Positions 49,902-61,953 of a stretch of 64,000 nucleotides of DNA are shown piece by piece (within the stretch, counting starts at the first letter, position 1; each line of letters opens with the position of its first letter). A program made the translations under genes and the position numbers. The notes beneath the pieces were generated by a model, which ran no database searches, was not told the origin of the DNA, and worked only from the letters and a program-made list of their open reading frames with translations. Origin of the DNA: Clostridiales bacterium (lineage in GTDB: Bacteria; Bacillota; DSM-16504; Desulfitibacterales; JAICDB01); the NCBI GenBank assembly GCA_020063565.1, contig JAICDB010000003.1, positions 62,001 through 126,000 of the forward strand, read 5' to 3'.

Positions 49902-50942
49902 ATGATGAAAAGGGAAAAAAGCCCTAAAATAATGTATATTATTTTACTTTTAATGATGTTATTATTGTTGTTCAATTCAATTTTACTGGCAAGAACTGCA
50001 GGTTTTATTCAATTTCCCGGTGAAATGACCCGTAAAGAGTTGGCCAGGGAAGGAGCGGCCATTCTTATAGATTACTATGAAAAAATGGCGAAGGATGCCA
50101 AGGTGCTGGAAAATAAAGCGGTAAGGGAAGCTATTGCCCAGTTTAAATATGAAATTGAAAGGGCTTCAACTCCTCAAGATTTAGCTCGTTTGCAAACAAT
50201 TTACAGCAGAAGGGTCCAGGAAGTAATTGCAAGGGAGCAGGATACCAAAAGAAGGGAAGAAGTTTTAAGCATAATTAAGAATGATCCCGGTATAAGTGTT
50301 TTTAATGGAGATGCAGTTATAACAGTTAGCAAGGAGCAGGAAGAAATCAAAGTTACAGATCCGACTGGATTAATAACTGAAGAAACTGTTAAAAAATTAA
50401 ATGAATCTCCAATACTGGATGATTCCTGGTCTATTATAGAAATTTCAGTAAGACAAGGGCAGCCTACTTTACAGACCACAAGGAGCCTTATAGATCAGCT
50501 GAACCTAAGAGAAAAGGAACTTGCAGATCTTAAAAGCAAAATTACCCAGCTGGAAATCAAATCTGGATATGCGGAAATGACTGGCCCGGGAGTAATAGTA
50601 GAACTGTATGATTCAAATAACGGTTTTAGTTCGGTAGATATTGTGCATGATAGGGATGTACGTGATGTAGTTAATGAACTGTTTTCTGCAGGTGCTACAG
50701 GTATAGCTGTGGGAGGGCACCGCTTAACCGCTACATCCTCCATTCGCTGTGCGGGTCCGATAATTTTAGTTAACCAGCAGCCAATTGCTGTGGACCCCAT
50801 AGTTATTCAAGCTGTAGGTGATCCTGAAGTTCTCAAAAGCAGTCTAAAGCTTATTAAAGGTGAGTTACAGGAATTTGGTATCAAAGTAGAAATAACTCCT
50901 CAAGAACAAATTACTCTACCTGCATATAAGGAGAAAAAATAA
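49902..50942 (+). CDS. DUF881 family protein
   Basis: REKELADLKSKITQLEIKSGYAEMTGPGVIVELYDSN...VRDVVNELFSAGATGIAVGGHRLTATSSIRCAGPIILVNQQPIAVDPIVIQAVG. Confidence 0.85.
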   Translation: MMKREKSPKIMYIILLLMMLLLLFNSILLARTAGFIQFPGEMTRKELAREGAAILIDYYEKMAKDAKVLENKAVREAIAQFKYEIERASTPQDLARLQTIYSRRVQEVIAREQDTKRREEVLSIIKNDPGISVFNGDAVITVSKEQEEIKVTDPTGLITEETVKKLNESPILDDSWSIIEISVRQGQPTLQTTRSLIDQLNLREKELADLKSKITQLEIKSGYAEMTGPGVIVELYDSNNGFSSVDIVHDRDVRDVVNELFSAGATGIAVGGHRLTATSSIRCAGPIILVNQQPIAVDPIVIQAVGDPEVLKSSLKLIKGELQEFGIKVEITPQEQITLPAYKEKK

Positions 50943-51337
50943 TGGATGAAAAATTACTAATTAAAAAAGCAAAGGAAGCCAGAGAAAATTCTTATTCACC
51001 TTATTCTAATTTTGCAGTTGGAGCAGCACTTTTAACTGAGGAAGGTAAGATTTTTACAGGCTGTAATGTGGAAAATGCTGTATATGGCTTGTCCAACTGT
51101 GCTGAAAGAACTGCAATTTTTAAGGCAGTCTCCGAGGGATACAGACGCTTTACGGCAATTGCTGTAGTGGCTGATACTGATGAGGTTTGTAAACCTTGTG
51201 GATCCTGCCGTCAGGTTTTTATAGAATTTAATCCCGATATGGAGGTAATAATGTCCAACCTTAATGGGGATGTGGAGATAAAAAAAGCAGTCCAGCTTTT
51301 GCCGGGAAGTTTTTCCAGAAAACAATTAAACAGTTAG
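50942..51337 (+). CDS. cdd: Cytidine deaminase
   Basis: SYSPYSNFAVGAALLTEEGKIFTGCNVENAVYGLSNCAERTA...PCGSCRQVFIEF. Confidence 0.95.
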   Translation: MDEKLLIKKAKEARENSYSPYSNFAVGAALLTEEGKIFTGCNVENAVYGLSNCAERTAIFKAVSEGYRRFTAIAVVADTDEVCKPCGSCRQVFIEFNPDMEVIMSNLNGDVEIKKAVQLLPGSFSRKQLNS

Positions 51338-51391
51338 CTCCAAATGATCTGTGAATGTATCCTATAAAAATAGAGTAGAGGTGACTGGAAA

Positions 51392-52285
51392 ATGTCTCAA
51401 AGGGAATTTAAATCTGGTTTTGTTGCTATAATTGGCAGACCTAATGTTGGAAAATCCACTTTTTTAAATAATGTTATAGGTCAAAAAATAGCAATAATGT
51501 CTGATAAACCTCAGACTACCAGAAATAAAATAACGGGAATATATACAACTGAAGAGGCACAACTTGTTTTTTTGGATACCCCTGGTTTACACGTGCCTAA
51601 ACACAAATTAGGGGAATATATGGTAGGGGTAGTCCACAAAACTTTAAAAGAAGTTGATGCCATCCTCTATATGGTAGAGGCAGGATCCGGGTATGGCCCC
51701 GGTGATAAGCATATAATTAATACCCTTCAAGAGATTAAAACCCCTGTTTTTTTAGGAATTAACAAGATAGATAAATTTCCTCAGGAAGTAGTTCTGGAAG
51801 AAATAGCTGCCTGGAAAGAGCGTTATAACTTTTGCGACATTGTGCCTATTTCAGCACTTGAAGGGACAAAGGTAGAAGCGCTTCTACACAGCATTATAGA
51901 AGTAATGCCCTTAGGGCCAAAGTATTATCCCGATGATATGGTAACTGATCAACCTGAAAAACAGCTTATATCCGAGCTAATTAGAGAAAAAATTTTGCAT
52001 TTTACTCGGGAAGAAGTGCCTCATTCAATTGCTGTATCAGTTGATTATTTAGAGACAGAGGCTGAGTTATTAAAAATATTTGCAAGTATCTATACTGAAA
52101 GAAATTCCCAGAAAGGCATTATTATAGGTAAGGGCGGGAGTATGCTTAAAAAGATTGGTCAGGCAGCCAGAAAGGACATGGAAAGGCTCCTTGGAAGCAA
52201 AATCTATTTGGACCTGAGAGTAAAAGTGAAGCAAAACTGGCGCAAGAAGGAAAAATTTTTACGTGATTTTGGATATGAAGATTGA
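51392..52285 (+). CDS. era: GTPase Era
   Basis: FVAIIGRPNVGKSTFLNNVIGQKIAIMSDKPQTTRNKITGIYT; KH domain KGIIIGKGGSMLKKIG. Confidence 0.97.
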   Translation: MSQREFKSGFVAIIGRPNVGKSTFLNNVIGQKIAIMSDKPQTTRNKITGIYTTEEAQLVFLDTPGLHVPKHKLGEYMVGVVHKTLKEVDAILYMVEAGSGYGPGDKHIINTLQEIKTPVFLGINKIDKFPQEVVLEEIAAWKERYNFCDIVPISALEGTKVEALLHSIIEVMPLGPKYYPDDMVTDQPEKQLISELIREKILHFTREEVPHSIAVSVDYLETEAELLKIFASIYTERNSQKGIIIGKGGSMLKKIGQAARKDMERLLGSKIYLDLRVKVKQNWRKKEKFLRDFGYED

Positions 52286-52336
52286 TCTGTAATATGTTGT
52301 GATGTATAGAGTGGCACAAAGGGGGTGGCGGTTTAG

Positions 52337-53695
52337 ATGTATCCTGATGTTGAACTTAATGAAATTCAGAATTTATTATCTCAAGGCAAACAAGATGAAG
52401 TAAAAGGCAGATTGCAAGAACTGCAACCTGCAGATATAGCTGAAATTATCATAGATATTGAAGATGAATATAAAGCTATAATTTTTTCCCTTTTGGATGG
52501 GGAAACCGCTGCTGAGGTACTTATTAATTTAGATTCAGATATAATGGTTCTTCTCCTGGAGAAGTTAGGTGCAGAACGCATCAGGCATATATTTGATGAA
52601 ATGTCATCTGATGATGCTGCAGACTTAATTGCTGAAATTCCTGTTCCCTTAAAGGATAAACTCCTCACCAGCATGGAAATAGAGGACGCCAATGATGTAA
52701 AAGAACTACTTGCCTACAAGGAAGATACTGCCGGCGGTATCATGACCACTGAGTATGTTGCAATATTAAAAAGCTTAACTGCCGCCAGGGCAATTGAAGT
52801 CTTGAGAGAAATAGCGCCGGATGCTGAAACTGTTTACTATGTTTATGTTGTAAATGAAAAAAACCATCTTGTTGGCGTACTTTCTCTGAGGGAATTGATA
52901 GTTGCTGATCCTTCTACACGTGTTGAGGATATTATGAAGGAAAATGTGATTTCCGTTCATGTTGGTATGGACCAGGAAGAGGTTGCTAATGTAGTTTCCA
53001 AGTATGATTTTTTGGCAGTACCCGTTGTGGACGATAATAACTGCCTCCTTGGAATTATTACGGTTGACGACATTATTGATGTTATTCATGAGGAAGCTAC
53101 AGAGGACTTTTATCTTTTAGGAGGTACAAGCAGTGAATTAATAGAAGATGAGGGCCTTTTTAATAGAATAATTAGTTCCCTGCGTTCAAGATTACCCTGG
53201 TTATTTATAACCCTTCTGGGAGGGCTTTTGGCAGGTCAGGTCATCAAAGGTTTGGAAGAAGAGTTAAGTACTGTCGTTGCACTGGCATTTTTTATACCTC
53301 TCTTGACAGGCATGGGCGGCAATGTGGGGACTCAATCGTCAACACTGACCGTTAGAGGCCTGGCTACAGGACAGATTGATGTTAAAGAAATACTGCTTGT
53401 GGTGGGAAGAGAGACATTAACAGGTGTATTAATAGGACTTATCTGCGGTATAATTGTGGCCATTGTAGCTTACTTGTGGCAGCAAAATATTATGCTGGGA
53501 GTAGTTGTTGGTCTGGCGCTCCTGGGGAATATGACTACGGCAGCCACCATGGGAACACTGGTTCCCTTAATATTTAAAAAGGTTGGAATTGATCCTGCCG
53601 TTGCTTCTGCTCCATTTATCTCAACATCAATTGATATCACCGGTTTATTAATTTATTCTACAGTAGCCAGTCTGCTAATGTCCTATTTGATGTAA
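52337..53695 (+). CDS. mgtE: Magnesium transporter MgtE
   Basis: CBS pair plus MgtE N domain and C-terminal TM GGNVGTQSSTLTVRGLATGQI. Confidence 0.94.
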   Translation: MYPDVELNEIQNLLSQGKQDEVKGRLQELQPADIAEIIIDIEDEYKAIIFSLLDGETAAEVLINLDSDIMVLLLEKLGAERIRHIFDEMSSDDAADLIAEIPVPLKDKLLTSMEIEDANDVKELLAYKEDTAGGIMTTEYVAILKSLTAARAIEVLREIAPDAETVYYVYVVNEKNHLVGVLSLRELIVADPSTRVEDIMKENVISVHVGMDQEEVANVVSKYDFLAVPVVDDNNCLLGIITVDDIIDVIHEEATEDFYLLGGTSSELIEDEGLFNRIISSLRSRLPWLFITLLGGLLAGQVIKGLEEELSTVVALAFFIPLLTGMGGNVGTQSSTLTVRGLATGQIDVKEILLVVGRETLTGVLIGLICGIIVAIVAYLWQQNIMLGVVVGLALLGNMTTAATMGTLVPLIFKKVGIDPAVASAPFISTSIDITGLLIYSTVASLLMSYLM

Positions 53696-53709
53696 CGGAG
53701 TGAAACCTG

Positions 53710-54456
53710 GTGGCCTTAATAAAAACTGAAGCTATTGTTCTAAAGCAACGTGATTTTAGCGAAGCTGACAAAATAATAACGCTTTACAGTATGAAAATGG
53801 GAAAAATAAGCTGCATTGCAAAGGGTATCAAGAGGGCTAAAAGTAAATTACGGGGAACTCTTCTGCCATTTACACATAACAGTTTGGTTCTCTTTAAAGG
53901 AAAAAGCTTATATACAGTTACAGGTGCAGATATAATAGAGAGTTTTGTTAATTTAAGAAAAGATTTTAGTCTCATGGCTTATACCAGTTATATATTGGAG
54001 TTGCTGGATTCGCTAGTACCTGAAGAAGAGGCGAGTTATCAAACCTTTGTATTGCTTGTTGGAACACTCCATCTTTTAAATGTGATTGATCCTCGTGTAG
54101 CTGTAAAAATTTTTGAGATTCGCTTTTTAAGAATTTTGGGCTACCGTCCCCAAACAGATAAATGTATAAATTGTGGCGGCTTTGGAGATAAATTTTGGTT
54201 TAGTTCCGGACAAGGGGGGGTATTGTGTTCCTCGTGTCGTAACCTTGATTCTCTGGCTAAACGTATTAGCACGGGCAGTCTAAAAATACTGGAACTGTTG
54301 GATAAGATGGACTGGAATAGAATTGACAGGGTTAAGCCGTCAAAAAAGAACTTTCAAGAAATGGATCATATAATGGATGATTACTTACTGTATCTGCTCC
54401 AAAAGAAACTGCACTCACGGGAGTTCATCAAGTCCGTAATTGAAAATAAACTTTAA
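53710..54456 (+). CDS. recO: DNA repair protein RecO
   Basis: TEAIVLKQRDFSEADKIITLYSMKMGKISCIAKGIKRAKSKLRGTLLPF; zinc Cys pairs. Confidence 0.93.
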   Translation: MALIKTEAIVLKQRDFSEADKIITLYSMKMGKISCIAKGIKRAKSKLRGTLLPFTHNSLVLFKGKSLYTVTGADIIESFVNLRKDFSLMAYTSYILELLDSLVPEEEASYQTFVLLVGTLHLLNVIDPRVAVKIFEIRFLRILGYRPQTDKCINCGGFGDKFWFSSGQGGVLCSSCRNLDSLAKRISTGSLKILELLDKMDWNRIDRVKPSKKNFQEMDHIMDDYLLYLLQKKLHSREFIKSVIENKL

Positions 54457-54546
54457 GAGGATGTTCAAAAGTCGTACTCCCTTTCGAACACTTCTTTATA
54501 TCCTACAAATTAACAAAATAAACACCTGTAAGGAGGTAAGTTAATT

Positions 54547-55575
54547 ATGGACTTTCAAACAATAATTCTCGAATTAAACAAATACTGGGCGGAAAAAAAC
54601 TGTATCATAGTACAACCGTATGATGTGGAAAAGGGAGCCGGTACAATGCAGCCTGCCACATTTTTGCGCGCCCTGGGGCCCGAACCCTGGAACACGGCAT
54701 ATGTGGAACCTTCAAGACGCCCCACAGATGGAAGATATGGAGAAAACCCTAACAGACTGCAGCATTACTTTCAGTACCAGGTGCTCTTAAAGCCTTCTCC
54801 GCCTGATGTACAGGAACTGTATTTAGATAGTTTGAGGGCTTTGGGAATTGACCCGTTAAAACATGATATCCGTTTTGTGGAAGATAACTGGGAGTCTCCC
54901 ACCCTTGGAGCATGGGGGCTCGGTTGGGAAGTTTGGCTTGATGGTATGGAAATTACCCAGTTCACATATTTCCAGCAATGCGGGGGAATTGACTGTAAGC
55001 CGGTAAGTGCGGAACTTACCTACGGTATTGAAAGAATAGCAATGTTTATTCAACAAAAGGACAGTGTTTTTGATATTAACTGGATTGGAGACATTACCTA
55101 CGGTGATTTATACCGCCAGAATGAAGTAGATCATTCTTATTATAATTTTTTAGCAGCTGATACCGATAAACTTTTTAAATGGTTTAATGAATATGAAGAA
55201 GAATGCCATAATGCCATTAGAAAAGACCTGGTAGCGCCTGCCTATGACTATACATTGAAATGTTCCCATACATTTAACCTTCTGGATGCAAGGGGTGCAA
55301 TCAGTGTTACTGAAAGAACCCATTACATTCACAGGGTAAGGGAACTTGCAAAGTTATGTGCCAATGCCTGGGTTAAGCAGAGGGAACGTCTTGGTTATCC
55401 TCTAATTAAAGACCCCAAAAAACGGTCTGAAATGGGTCTCAAACCGTTACCGGAAAAGAGTATAACGGTGAAACCGCCTGCATATGACGATCAGCAGCAG
55501 GAAGAAGGACAACAACTGGAAGCCGGAGAAAGCAAAACTGCTCCTAAAGACCCGGCCGATGTGAAGGAGGCGTAA
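54547..55575 (+). CDS. glyQ: Glycyl-tRNA synthetase alpha subunit
   Basis: [71 protein letters not shown]. Confidence 0.98.
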   Translation: MDFQTIILELNKYWAEKNCIIVQPYDVEKGAGTMQPATFLRALGPEPWNTAYVEPSRRPTDGRYGENPNRLQHYFQYQVLLKPSPPDVQELYLDSLRALGIDPLKHDIRFVEDNWESPTLGAWGLGWEVWLDGMEITQFTYFQQCGGIDCKPVSAELTYGIERIAMFIQQKDSVFDINWIGDITYGDLYRQNEVDHSYYNFLAADTDKLFKWFNEYEEECHNAIRKDLVAPAYDYTLKCSHTFNLLDARGAISVTERTHYIHRVRELAKLCANAWVKQRERLGYPLIKDPKKRSEMGLKPLPEKSITVKPPAYDDQQQEEGQQLEAGESKTAPKDPADVKEA

Positions 55576-55577
55576 CA

Positions 55578-57656
55578 ATGCACAAAGATCTTCTTTTTGA
55601 AATAGGTCTGGAAGAGGTACCCGCAAGATTTATGCCAGGTGCTCTGGAACAATTGCAAAACAAAACAAAAGAAATCTTTGATAAAAATCGCTTACAATAT
55701 CAGAATATTGAATCCTATGGTACTCCACGAAGACTTACACTATATGTTACGGAACTGCAGGCACGCCAGGAGGATTTGGTTGAAGAGGCAAAGGGCCCTT
55801 CAAAAAATGTGGCTTTTGATGAAGATGGCAATCCCACAAAGGCAGCAATTGGCTTTGCCAGGGGTAAGGGAGTAAATATTGAAGATTTGGTGGTTAAGGA
55901 AACACAAAATGGGGAATATGTTTTTGCACAGGTCAGGAAGGAAGGAAAAAATACTTCCGAAGTTTTACCTGAAATTTTAAAAGAAGTTATATTTTCCCTC
56001 TCCTTTCCAAAGCCTATGCGCTGGGGCGATTGCCAAATGCGTTTCGCCAGGCCGATTAGATGGCTTCTGGCTTTATATGGAGAAGATACGGTACCTGTCC
56101 AAATTGAAGAAGTGGTTGCAGGTAATGAAACCTATGGACACCGTTTCTTAAGCAGCGGAAAAATTACAATAAACAAACCGGAACAGTATTTCGAAAAGTT
56201 AAAAGAGCACTATGTAATTGTAGATCAGTCTGAAAGACGGGAAATGATCTGGCAGCAAATTATAGAACTTGCCCAAAGTCAAGGCGGAAAAGTTAAAGAA
56301 GACCGCGAACTTTTGGAAGAAGTAACTTATCTTCTGGAGTATCCTACTGCACTTTGCGGTAATTTTGCCGAAAATTTTTTGGAGCTTCCCCAGGAAGCCT
56401 TGATTACACCTATGAAAGAACACCAGCGTTATTTTCCGGTATGGGACGGAGCAGATGGTTTGCTGGCCAAATTTATAACAGTCAGAAATGGAACTGAAGA
56501 TCATATTGACATAGTAACTGCCGGTAATGAAAAAGTTTTGGAGGCAAGGCTTGCCGATGCTAAATTCTTTTATGAGGAGGATACCAAAATCCCCCTTTCT
56601 CACAGGGTAGAGAAGTTAAAAAATGTGGTCTTCCAGGAAAAATTGGGTACAGTTTATGATAAGGTGGAAAGGATAAAATCTTTAAGTGAATATTTGAGTG
56701 AAGAGCTCAAGCTTTCCCCGCAGGCTAAAGAAAATTCATTGAGATGTGCCTACCTGGCAAAGGCGGATCTGGTAACATCCATGGTCTATGAATTTACTGA
56801 ACTCCAGGGGATTATGGGTGAGTATTACGCAAGGCATGATGGTGAACCTGAAGAAGTTTGCAAAGGCATCAGAGAACACTACATGCCGCGTTTCTCCGGA
56901 GACGATATACCGGAAAGCACAGTTGGAACTGTAGTTGCAATTGCCGATAAAATAGATACAATTGTCGGTTGCTTTGCAGTTGGTATACAACCTACTGGTT
57001 CCCAGGACCCGTACGCTCTCCGTAGACAAGCACAAGGCATATGTTACATGATAAAAGAAAAAGAATTGGATCTTTCCTTACAGGACTTAATCAGCCGGGC
57101 ATATAATAATTACAGGCAGAAGTTGCAACTTGAGCTTACAGAAGAAGAGGTAATACAGGAAGTAGGTTCTTTCTTCCAACAGAGACTTGCTAATATTATG
57201 GAAGAAGAGGGAATCAAGTATGATGTGGTAAATGCCGTCCTGGCCTCTGGCTGGGAAAATGGTGCGGATGTATTTAGGAGAGCGCATGCTTTAACTGCTT
57301 TTAAGGAAAAAGAAGAATTCGAGGCACTTTTAATTGCCTTTACCAGGGCGGGAAACCTTGCTAAAAAAGCTACTACGGATAATGTGGATGAAAACTATCT
57401 AAAAGAAGAGGTTGAGAAGAAGCTTTGGGAACAGTTTTTACTTGTTCAGCAGGAGACAGCTCCAATGCTCCAAAAGGGAGACTATTTTGATGCTCTGGTA
57501 ATAATTAGTGGGCTGCGTGAACCTATAGATGACTTTTTTAATGGTGTAATGGTTATGGTAGATGATGAAAATGTCAAAAACAACAGGTTGGCGCTTCTAA
57601 AAAGCATCTCAGATTATATGGGAAGAATAGCAGACCTCTCCCAAATTGTCTCTTAA
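55578..57656 (+). CDS. glyS: Glycyl-tRNA synthetase beta subunit
   Basis: LLFEIGLEEVPARFMPGALEQL...; follows glyQ. Confidence 0.97.
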   Translation: MHKDLLFEIGLEEVPARFMPGALEQLQNKTKEIFDKNRLQYQNIESYGTPRRLTLYVTELQARQEDLVEEAKGPSKNVAFDEDGNPTKAAIGFARGKGVNIEDLVVKETQNGEYVFAQVRKEGKNTSEVLPEILKEVIFSLSFPKPMRWGDCQMRFARPIRWLLALYGEDTVPVQIEEVVAGNETYGHRFLSSGKITINKPEQYFEKLKEHYVIVDQSERREMIWQQIIELAQSQGGKVKEDRELLEEVTYLLEYPTALCGNFAENFLELPQEALITPMKEHQRYFPVWDGADGLLAKFITVRNGTEDHIDIVTAGNEKVLEARLADAKFFYEEDTKIPLSHRVEKLKNVVFQEKLGTVYDKVERIKSLSEYLSEELKLSPQAKENSLRCAYLAKADLVTSMVYEFTELQGIMGEYYARHDGEPEEVCKGIREHYMPRFSGDDIPESTVGTVVAIADKIDTIVGCFAVGIQPTGSQDPYALRRQAQGICYMIKEKELDLSLQDLISRAYNNYRQKLQLELTEEEVIQEVGSFFQQRLANIMEEEGIKYDVVNAVLASGWENGADVFRRAHALTAFKEKEEFEALLIAFTRAGNLAKKATTDNVDENYLKEEVEKKLWEQFLLVQQETAPMLQKGDYFDALVIISGLREPIDDFFNGVMVMVDDENVKNNRLALLKSISDYMGRIADLSQIVS

Positions 57657-57667
57657 TGGATGTAATG

Positions 57668-57704
57668 TTCGGATAGTACTAGTAGTGCTATCCGAATTTT
57701 TTTG
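57668..57704 (+). terminator. Rho-independent terminator after glyS
   Basis: ttcggatagtact-agt-agtgctatccgaa ttttttt. Confidence 0.85.
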
Positions 57705-57783
57705 TAAAATTTTTTCTAAGTTTAATTTTTAGGAAGGAAAAATCATAAATATGAAGTATATAATATAACATATAAAAAATAGT

Positions 57784-58470
57784 ATGTCACATTTTGTGGA
57801 TTCATATAAATTAAAGGTGGTGAAGCAAATCCAACTGAGTGATAGACAAAAAAAGATTGTTGACATCGTAAAAAGCTCAGGCCCCATAACAGGTGAGCAG
57901 ATAGCTGATCAACTGGGCTTGACCAGGGCAACCCTCAGACCTGACCTAGCGATACTGACCATGTCCGGCATCTTGGAAGCAAGGCCACGGGTAGGATACT
58001 ATTATAAAGAGGATACAAGTCAGAGTACATTGCTGGCGGAAACCTTTAAAAAATTACGTGTGAAGGATATTAAATCTGTGCCTGTTGTTGTAACTGAAAA
58101 TATTTCAATTTATGATGCAATTGTAACAATGTTTATAGAAGATGTGGGGACATTAATAGTAGTTAAGGAAGGTGGAATTTTAGCAGGTGTAGTTTCGAGA
58201 AAAGATCTGCTCAAGACCTGCCTGGGCAGAATTGACTTAAATAAAACCCCTGTCAGCGTGGTAATGACCAGAATGCCAAATATCATAACTGTGACAGGAG
58301 AGGATACAGTTTTAACGGCTGCAAAAAAAATGGTTGAACATGAGATAGATGCCTTACCTGTAGTTAAGGTTTTTGTTAATGAAGATGGTGAGGAATCCTT
58401 AGAAGTAGTAGGAAGAATAACAAAGACAAATATAACCGGGGTATTTCTTGAACTCGGTGAAAAATTATGA
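57784..58470 (+). CDS. HTH plus CBS-pair transcriptional regulator (CcpN-like)
   Basis: [57 protein letters not shown] then two CBS motifs; start may be GTG at 57820. Confidence 0.85.
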   Translation: MSHFVDSYKLKVVKQIQLSDRQKKIVDIVKSSGPITGEQIADQLGLTRATLRPDLAILTMSGILEARPRVGYYYKEDTSQSTLLAETFKKLRVKDIKSVPVVVTENISIYDAIVTMFIEDVGTLIVVKEGGILAGVVSRKDLLKTCLGRIDLNKTPVSVVMTRMPNIITVTGEDTVLTAAKKMVEHEIDALPVVKVFVNEDGEESLEVVGRITKTNITGVFLELGEKL

Positions 58471-59303
58471 AGGAGGGGAATAAAATTACGACTAATTCAC
58501 CAGTTATTTATGTGATTTCTGACTCTTTAGGCGAAACAGCAGAAATGGTTGCAAGGGCAGTTGCAAGTCAATTTAATTCAGGTAATATGGAAATTAAGCG
58601 CTTTCCTTATGTTAATGATACAGAACAAATAGAAGATATTGTGGAGGAAGCTGCAGAACATGATGCAGTAATTGCTTATACACTGGTTTTGTCTGAATTA
58701 AAGGAAAAGTTACGAGAAGTTACTTCTGAAAAAGGTATTCCGGCAGTAGATATTATAGGGCCAATGCTTTCTGCGGTAGAAGGGATTGTTTCCGTTCCCC
58801 CTAAAATGGAGCCGGGACTTTTAAGGAAGTTGGATGAGCAGTATTTTCGAAAAGTAGAAGCAATTGAATTTGCAGTAAAGTATGATGACGGCAAAGATCC
58901 GAGGGGTTTAATTTTTGCAGATATAGTCCTGATAGGTGTTTCAAGGACTTCAAAAACTCCCGTCAGTATGTATTTGGCACATAAAAGGATCAAGACAGCC
59001 AATGTACCTCTGGTGCCAGAGGTTGCTCCTCCTGATGAACTTTTTCGGGTTGGGAAAAAGACAGTAGGTTTGACAATTGATCCTGATTTACTGTTTCAAA
59101 TTAGACAACAACGTTTAAAGAGCCTGGGATTAACTTCCAAAGCCAATTATGCTAATATGGAAAGAATTTTACAGGAACTGGAGTATTCAAGGGAAATAAT
59201 GAGTCGTTTAGGTTGTCCAGTTGTAGACGTGACCAACAAGGCAGTTGAAGAAACTGCAAGTAAAATAATGGAAATATTCTTTAAGGGGGAGAGTTATGAC
59301 TAA
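58467..59303 (+). CDS. Pyruvate, phosphate dikinase regulatory kinase/phosphorylase (DUF299)
   Basis: [24 protein letters not shown]...[31 protein letters not shown]. Confidence 0.94.
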   Translation: MKEGNKITTNSPVIYVISDSLGETAEMVARAVASQFNSGNMEIKRFPYVNDTEQIEDIVEEAAEHDAVIAYTLVLSELKEKLREVTSEKGIPAVDIIGPMLSAVEGIVSVPPKMEPGLLRKLDEQYFRKVEAIEFAVKYDDGKDPRGLIFADIVLIGVSRTSKTPVSMYLAHKRIKTANVPLVPEVAPPDELFRVGKKTVGLTIDPDLLFQIRQQRLKSLGLTSKANYANMERILQELEYSREIMSRLGCPVVDVTNKAVEETASKIMEIFFKGESYD

Positions 59304-61932
59304 AAAATATGTTTATAGCTTTAATGAAGGAGAAAAAAGTATGAAGTCCCTACTTGGTGGCAAAGGGGCTAACCTGGCTGAGATGACACGAATAGGTTTA
59401 CCAGTACCTCCTGGAATTACAATCACAACTGAAGCTTGTAATGCTTACTTTAAAAATGACGGAAACTTTCCTGAAAACTTAGAGGAACAAATTCAAGAAA
59501 AACTCTCCTGGCTCCAGGAAAAGACAAAAAAAGATTTTGGCAGTAAAGAAAACCCGTTACTTGTTTCTGTAAGATCTGGCGCTGCAATATCAATGCCGGG
59601 AATGATGGATACCATCTTAAATCTCGGGCTTAATGACAATACGGTAGAAGGACTGGCTTTAAATACCAATGATAGGCGTTTTGCACTGGACTGCTATCGC
59701 CGGTTTATAGCAATGTTTTCAGATGTTGTTCTTGGAATAGAAAATGCTCGTTTTGAAAGAATTTTAGAAGATATTAAAGAAAAGAACGAGATAGAATTGG
59801 ATTATCAGCTGACTCCTGATATGTTGGAGAAATTAATTGAAGAATATAAACAGCTTGTTAAAAGAGAAACCAGAAAGGAATTTCCTCAAGAACCTGTAGA
59901 ACAGTTAACAATGGCTGTACGAGCAGTATTTGACTCCTGGAATAATCAAAGGGCGCGAGTTTACCGCCGCATAAATAAAATTCCTGATGATATGGGAACT
60001 GCTGTAAATATCCAGGCAATGGTATTTGGAAATATGGGTAATGATAGCGGTACAGGTGTTGCATTCACCCGCAACCCGTCTACCGGTACAAGGGGCGTTT
60101 ATGGTGAATATTTAATTAATGCTCAGGGTGAAGATGTTGTTGCCGGCATCAGAACCCCGCAGCCTATAAAGAAATTGGCGGATGACATGCCTAAAATTTA
60201 TGAGCAGCTGAATGATATTTGTGCTACTTTGGAAGCACATTACCAGGATATGCAGGATATTGAATTTACCATAGAAAGGGAAAAACTATATCTCCTACAA
60301 ACCAGAACCGGTAAAAGAACAGCTGCAGCCGCCATTAAGATTGCCGTAGATATGGCCAATGAGGGCATAATTACCCAGGAAGAAGCAATTTTAAGAATAG
60401 ACCCCTACTCAATTGACCAACTGTTACATCCCATGTTAGACCCTGATGCAGAATTAGATGTAGTTGCCAAGGGATTGCCTGCTTCACCCGGTGCTGCTTC
60501 GGGTAAGGTTGTTTTTGATCCCAATGAAGCGGAAAGAATGGCTGATGAAGGTAACAAAGTTATTTTAGTAAGGATGGAAACAACTCCCGATGACATCCAC
60601 GGTATTGTTGCCTCACGGGGAGTACTTACTTCTCGTGGCGGTATGACAAGTCACGCAGCTGTAGTAGCAAGGGGAATGGGTAAACCCTGTGTTTCAGGTT
60701 GCGACCAGATAAAAATAGACTTTAGTGCACAGCAATTTTCAGTAGGTGAAACAGTTGTTAAAAAGGGAGATACAATAACAATTAACGGCAGTACAGGTGA
60801 TGTTATTTTAGGAGAAGTACCTTTAATAGCCCCCGAATTAAGTGATGAATTTAAAACCCTGCTAAGCTGGGCTGATAACTTCCGGCCACTGGGTGTAAGG
60901 GCGAATGCGGATACGCCTGCAGATGCTAAAAAAGCCAGGGAATTTGGTGCAAAAGGAATCGGGCTGTGTCGTACCGAACACATGTTTATGGCAACAGACA
61001 GGTTGCCGATTGTGCAAAAAATGATCCTTTCCGAAAATGAAGAGGAACGTAAACAATACCTGGAAAAACTTCTGCCAATGCAGCAGGAAGACTTTTACGA
61101 AATTTTGAAAGTGATGGAAGGCTATCCTGTTACCATCAGGCTTTTGGATCCTCCGTTGCACGAATTTTTACCCAATGTTGAAGAATTGATTATTGAAATT
61201 ACTTCTATGAAGTATACCGGAGCTCCCCAGGAGGAAATTAGAGAAAAAGAAAAGCTGCTAAAACAGGTAAAAGCGCTTTCTGAAAGCAATCCAATGCTTG
61301 GGCATCGTGGCTGTCGTCTGGGTATTACTTTCCCGGAAATTTATGCTATGCAGGCCAGAGCCATATTCCAGGCAGTTTCTCAACTAGTTCAGGAAGGATA
61401 TAAAGTTAGACCGGAAATTGAAATTCCTTTAGTGATGCATGTTAAGGAATTAGCACAGCTAAGGGAATTGGTGATAGAAATAGCAAATGAAATCAAGAAG
61501 GAAACCGGCACAGATTTCAACTATACAATTGGTACCATGATAGAGGTACCAAGGGCATGCGCTACTGCAGGCGAAATTGCCAGTGAAGCGGATTTCTTCT
61601 CCTTTGGTACAAACGATCTAACTCAAACTACCTTGGGTTTCAGCAGGGATGATGCTGAAGGAAAATTTTTACAGGAATATATAGATAAGCAAATTCTTAA
61701 CAGCAACCCATTTATCACATTAGATAGGGCAGGAGTTGGCAGACTCATGGAAATGGCCGTTGCCAAGGGAAGGTCCACCAGGGAAGACTTGCTGGTAGGA
61801 ATTTGTGGTGAGCATGGTGGCGACCCGGACTCTATTGAATTCTGTCATTCTATCGGCTTGGACTTTGTCAGCTGTTCCCCGTATAGGGTGCCAATAGCTA
61901 GACTTGCTGCAGCACAAGCTGCCCTTAAATAA
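59296..61932 (+). CDS. ppdK: Pyruvate, phosphate dikinase
   Basis: [22 protein letters not shown]..., [27 protein letters not shown]. Confidence 0.97.
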   Translation: MTKKYVYSFNEGEKSMKSLLGGKGANLAEMTRIGLPVPPGITITTEACNAYFKNDGNFPENLEEQIQEKLSWLQEKTKKDFGSKENPLLVSVRSGAAISMPGMMDTILNLGLNDNTVEGLALNTNDRRFALDCYRRFIAMFSDVVLGIENARFERILEDIKEKNEIELDYQLTPDMLEKLIEEYKQLVKRETRKEFPQEPVEQLTMAVRAVFDSWNNQRARVYRRINKIPDDMGTAVNIQAMVFGNMGNDSGTGVAFTRNPSTGTRGVYGEYLINAQGEDVVAGIRTPQPIKKLADDMPKIYEQLNDICATLEAHYQDMQDIEFTIEREKLYLLQTRTGKRTAAAAIKIAVDMANEGIITQEEAILRIDPYSIDQLLHPMLDPDAELDVVAKGLPASPGAASGKVVFDPNEAERMADEGNKVILVRMETTPDDIHGIVASRGVLTSRGGMTSHAAVVARGMGKPCVSGCDQIKIDFSAQQFSVGETVVKKGDTITINGSTGDVILGEVPLIAPELSDEFKTLLSWADNFRPLGVRANADTPADAKKAREFGAKGIGLCRTEHMFMATDRLPIVQKMILSENEEERKQYLEKLLPMQQEDFYEILKVMEGYPVTIRLLDPPLHEFLPNVEELIIEITSMKYTGAPQEEIREKEKLLKQVKALSESNPMLGHRGCRLGITFPEIYAMQARAIFQAVSQLVQEGYKVRPEIEIPLVMHVKELAQLRELVIEIANEIKKETGTDFNYTIGTMIEVPRACATAGEIASEADFFSFGTNDLTQTTLGFSRDDAEGKFLQEYIDKQILNSNPFITLDRAGVGRLMEMAVAKGRSTREDLLVGICGEHGGDPDSIEFCHSIGLDFVSCSPYRVPIARLAAAQAALK

Positions 61933-61953
61933 GACCTGGCCGGGGGGTTAAAG

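Noticed and set aside
54457-54546. T-box riboswitch upstream of glyQ
   Set aside because: The gap is only 90 nt, has no specifier stem or T-box sequence, and is mostly the palindromic repeat.
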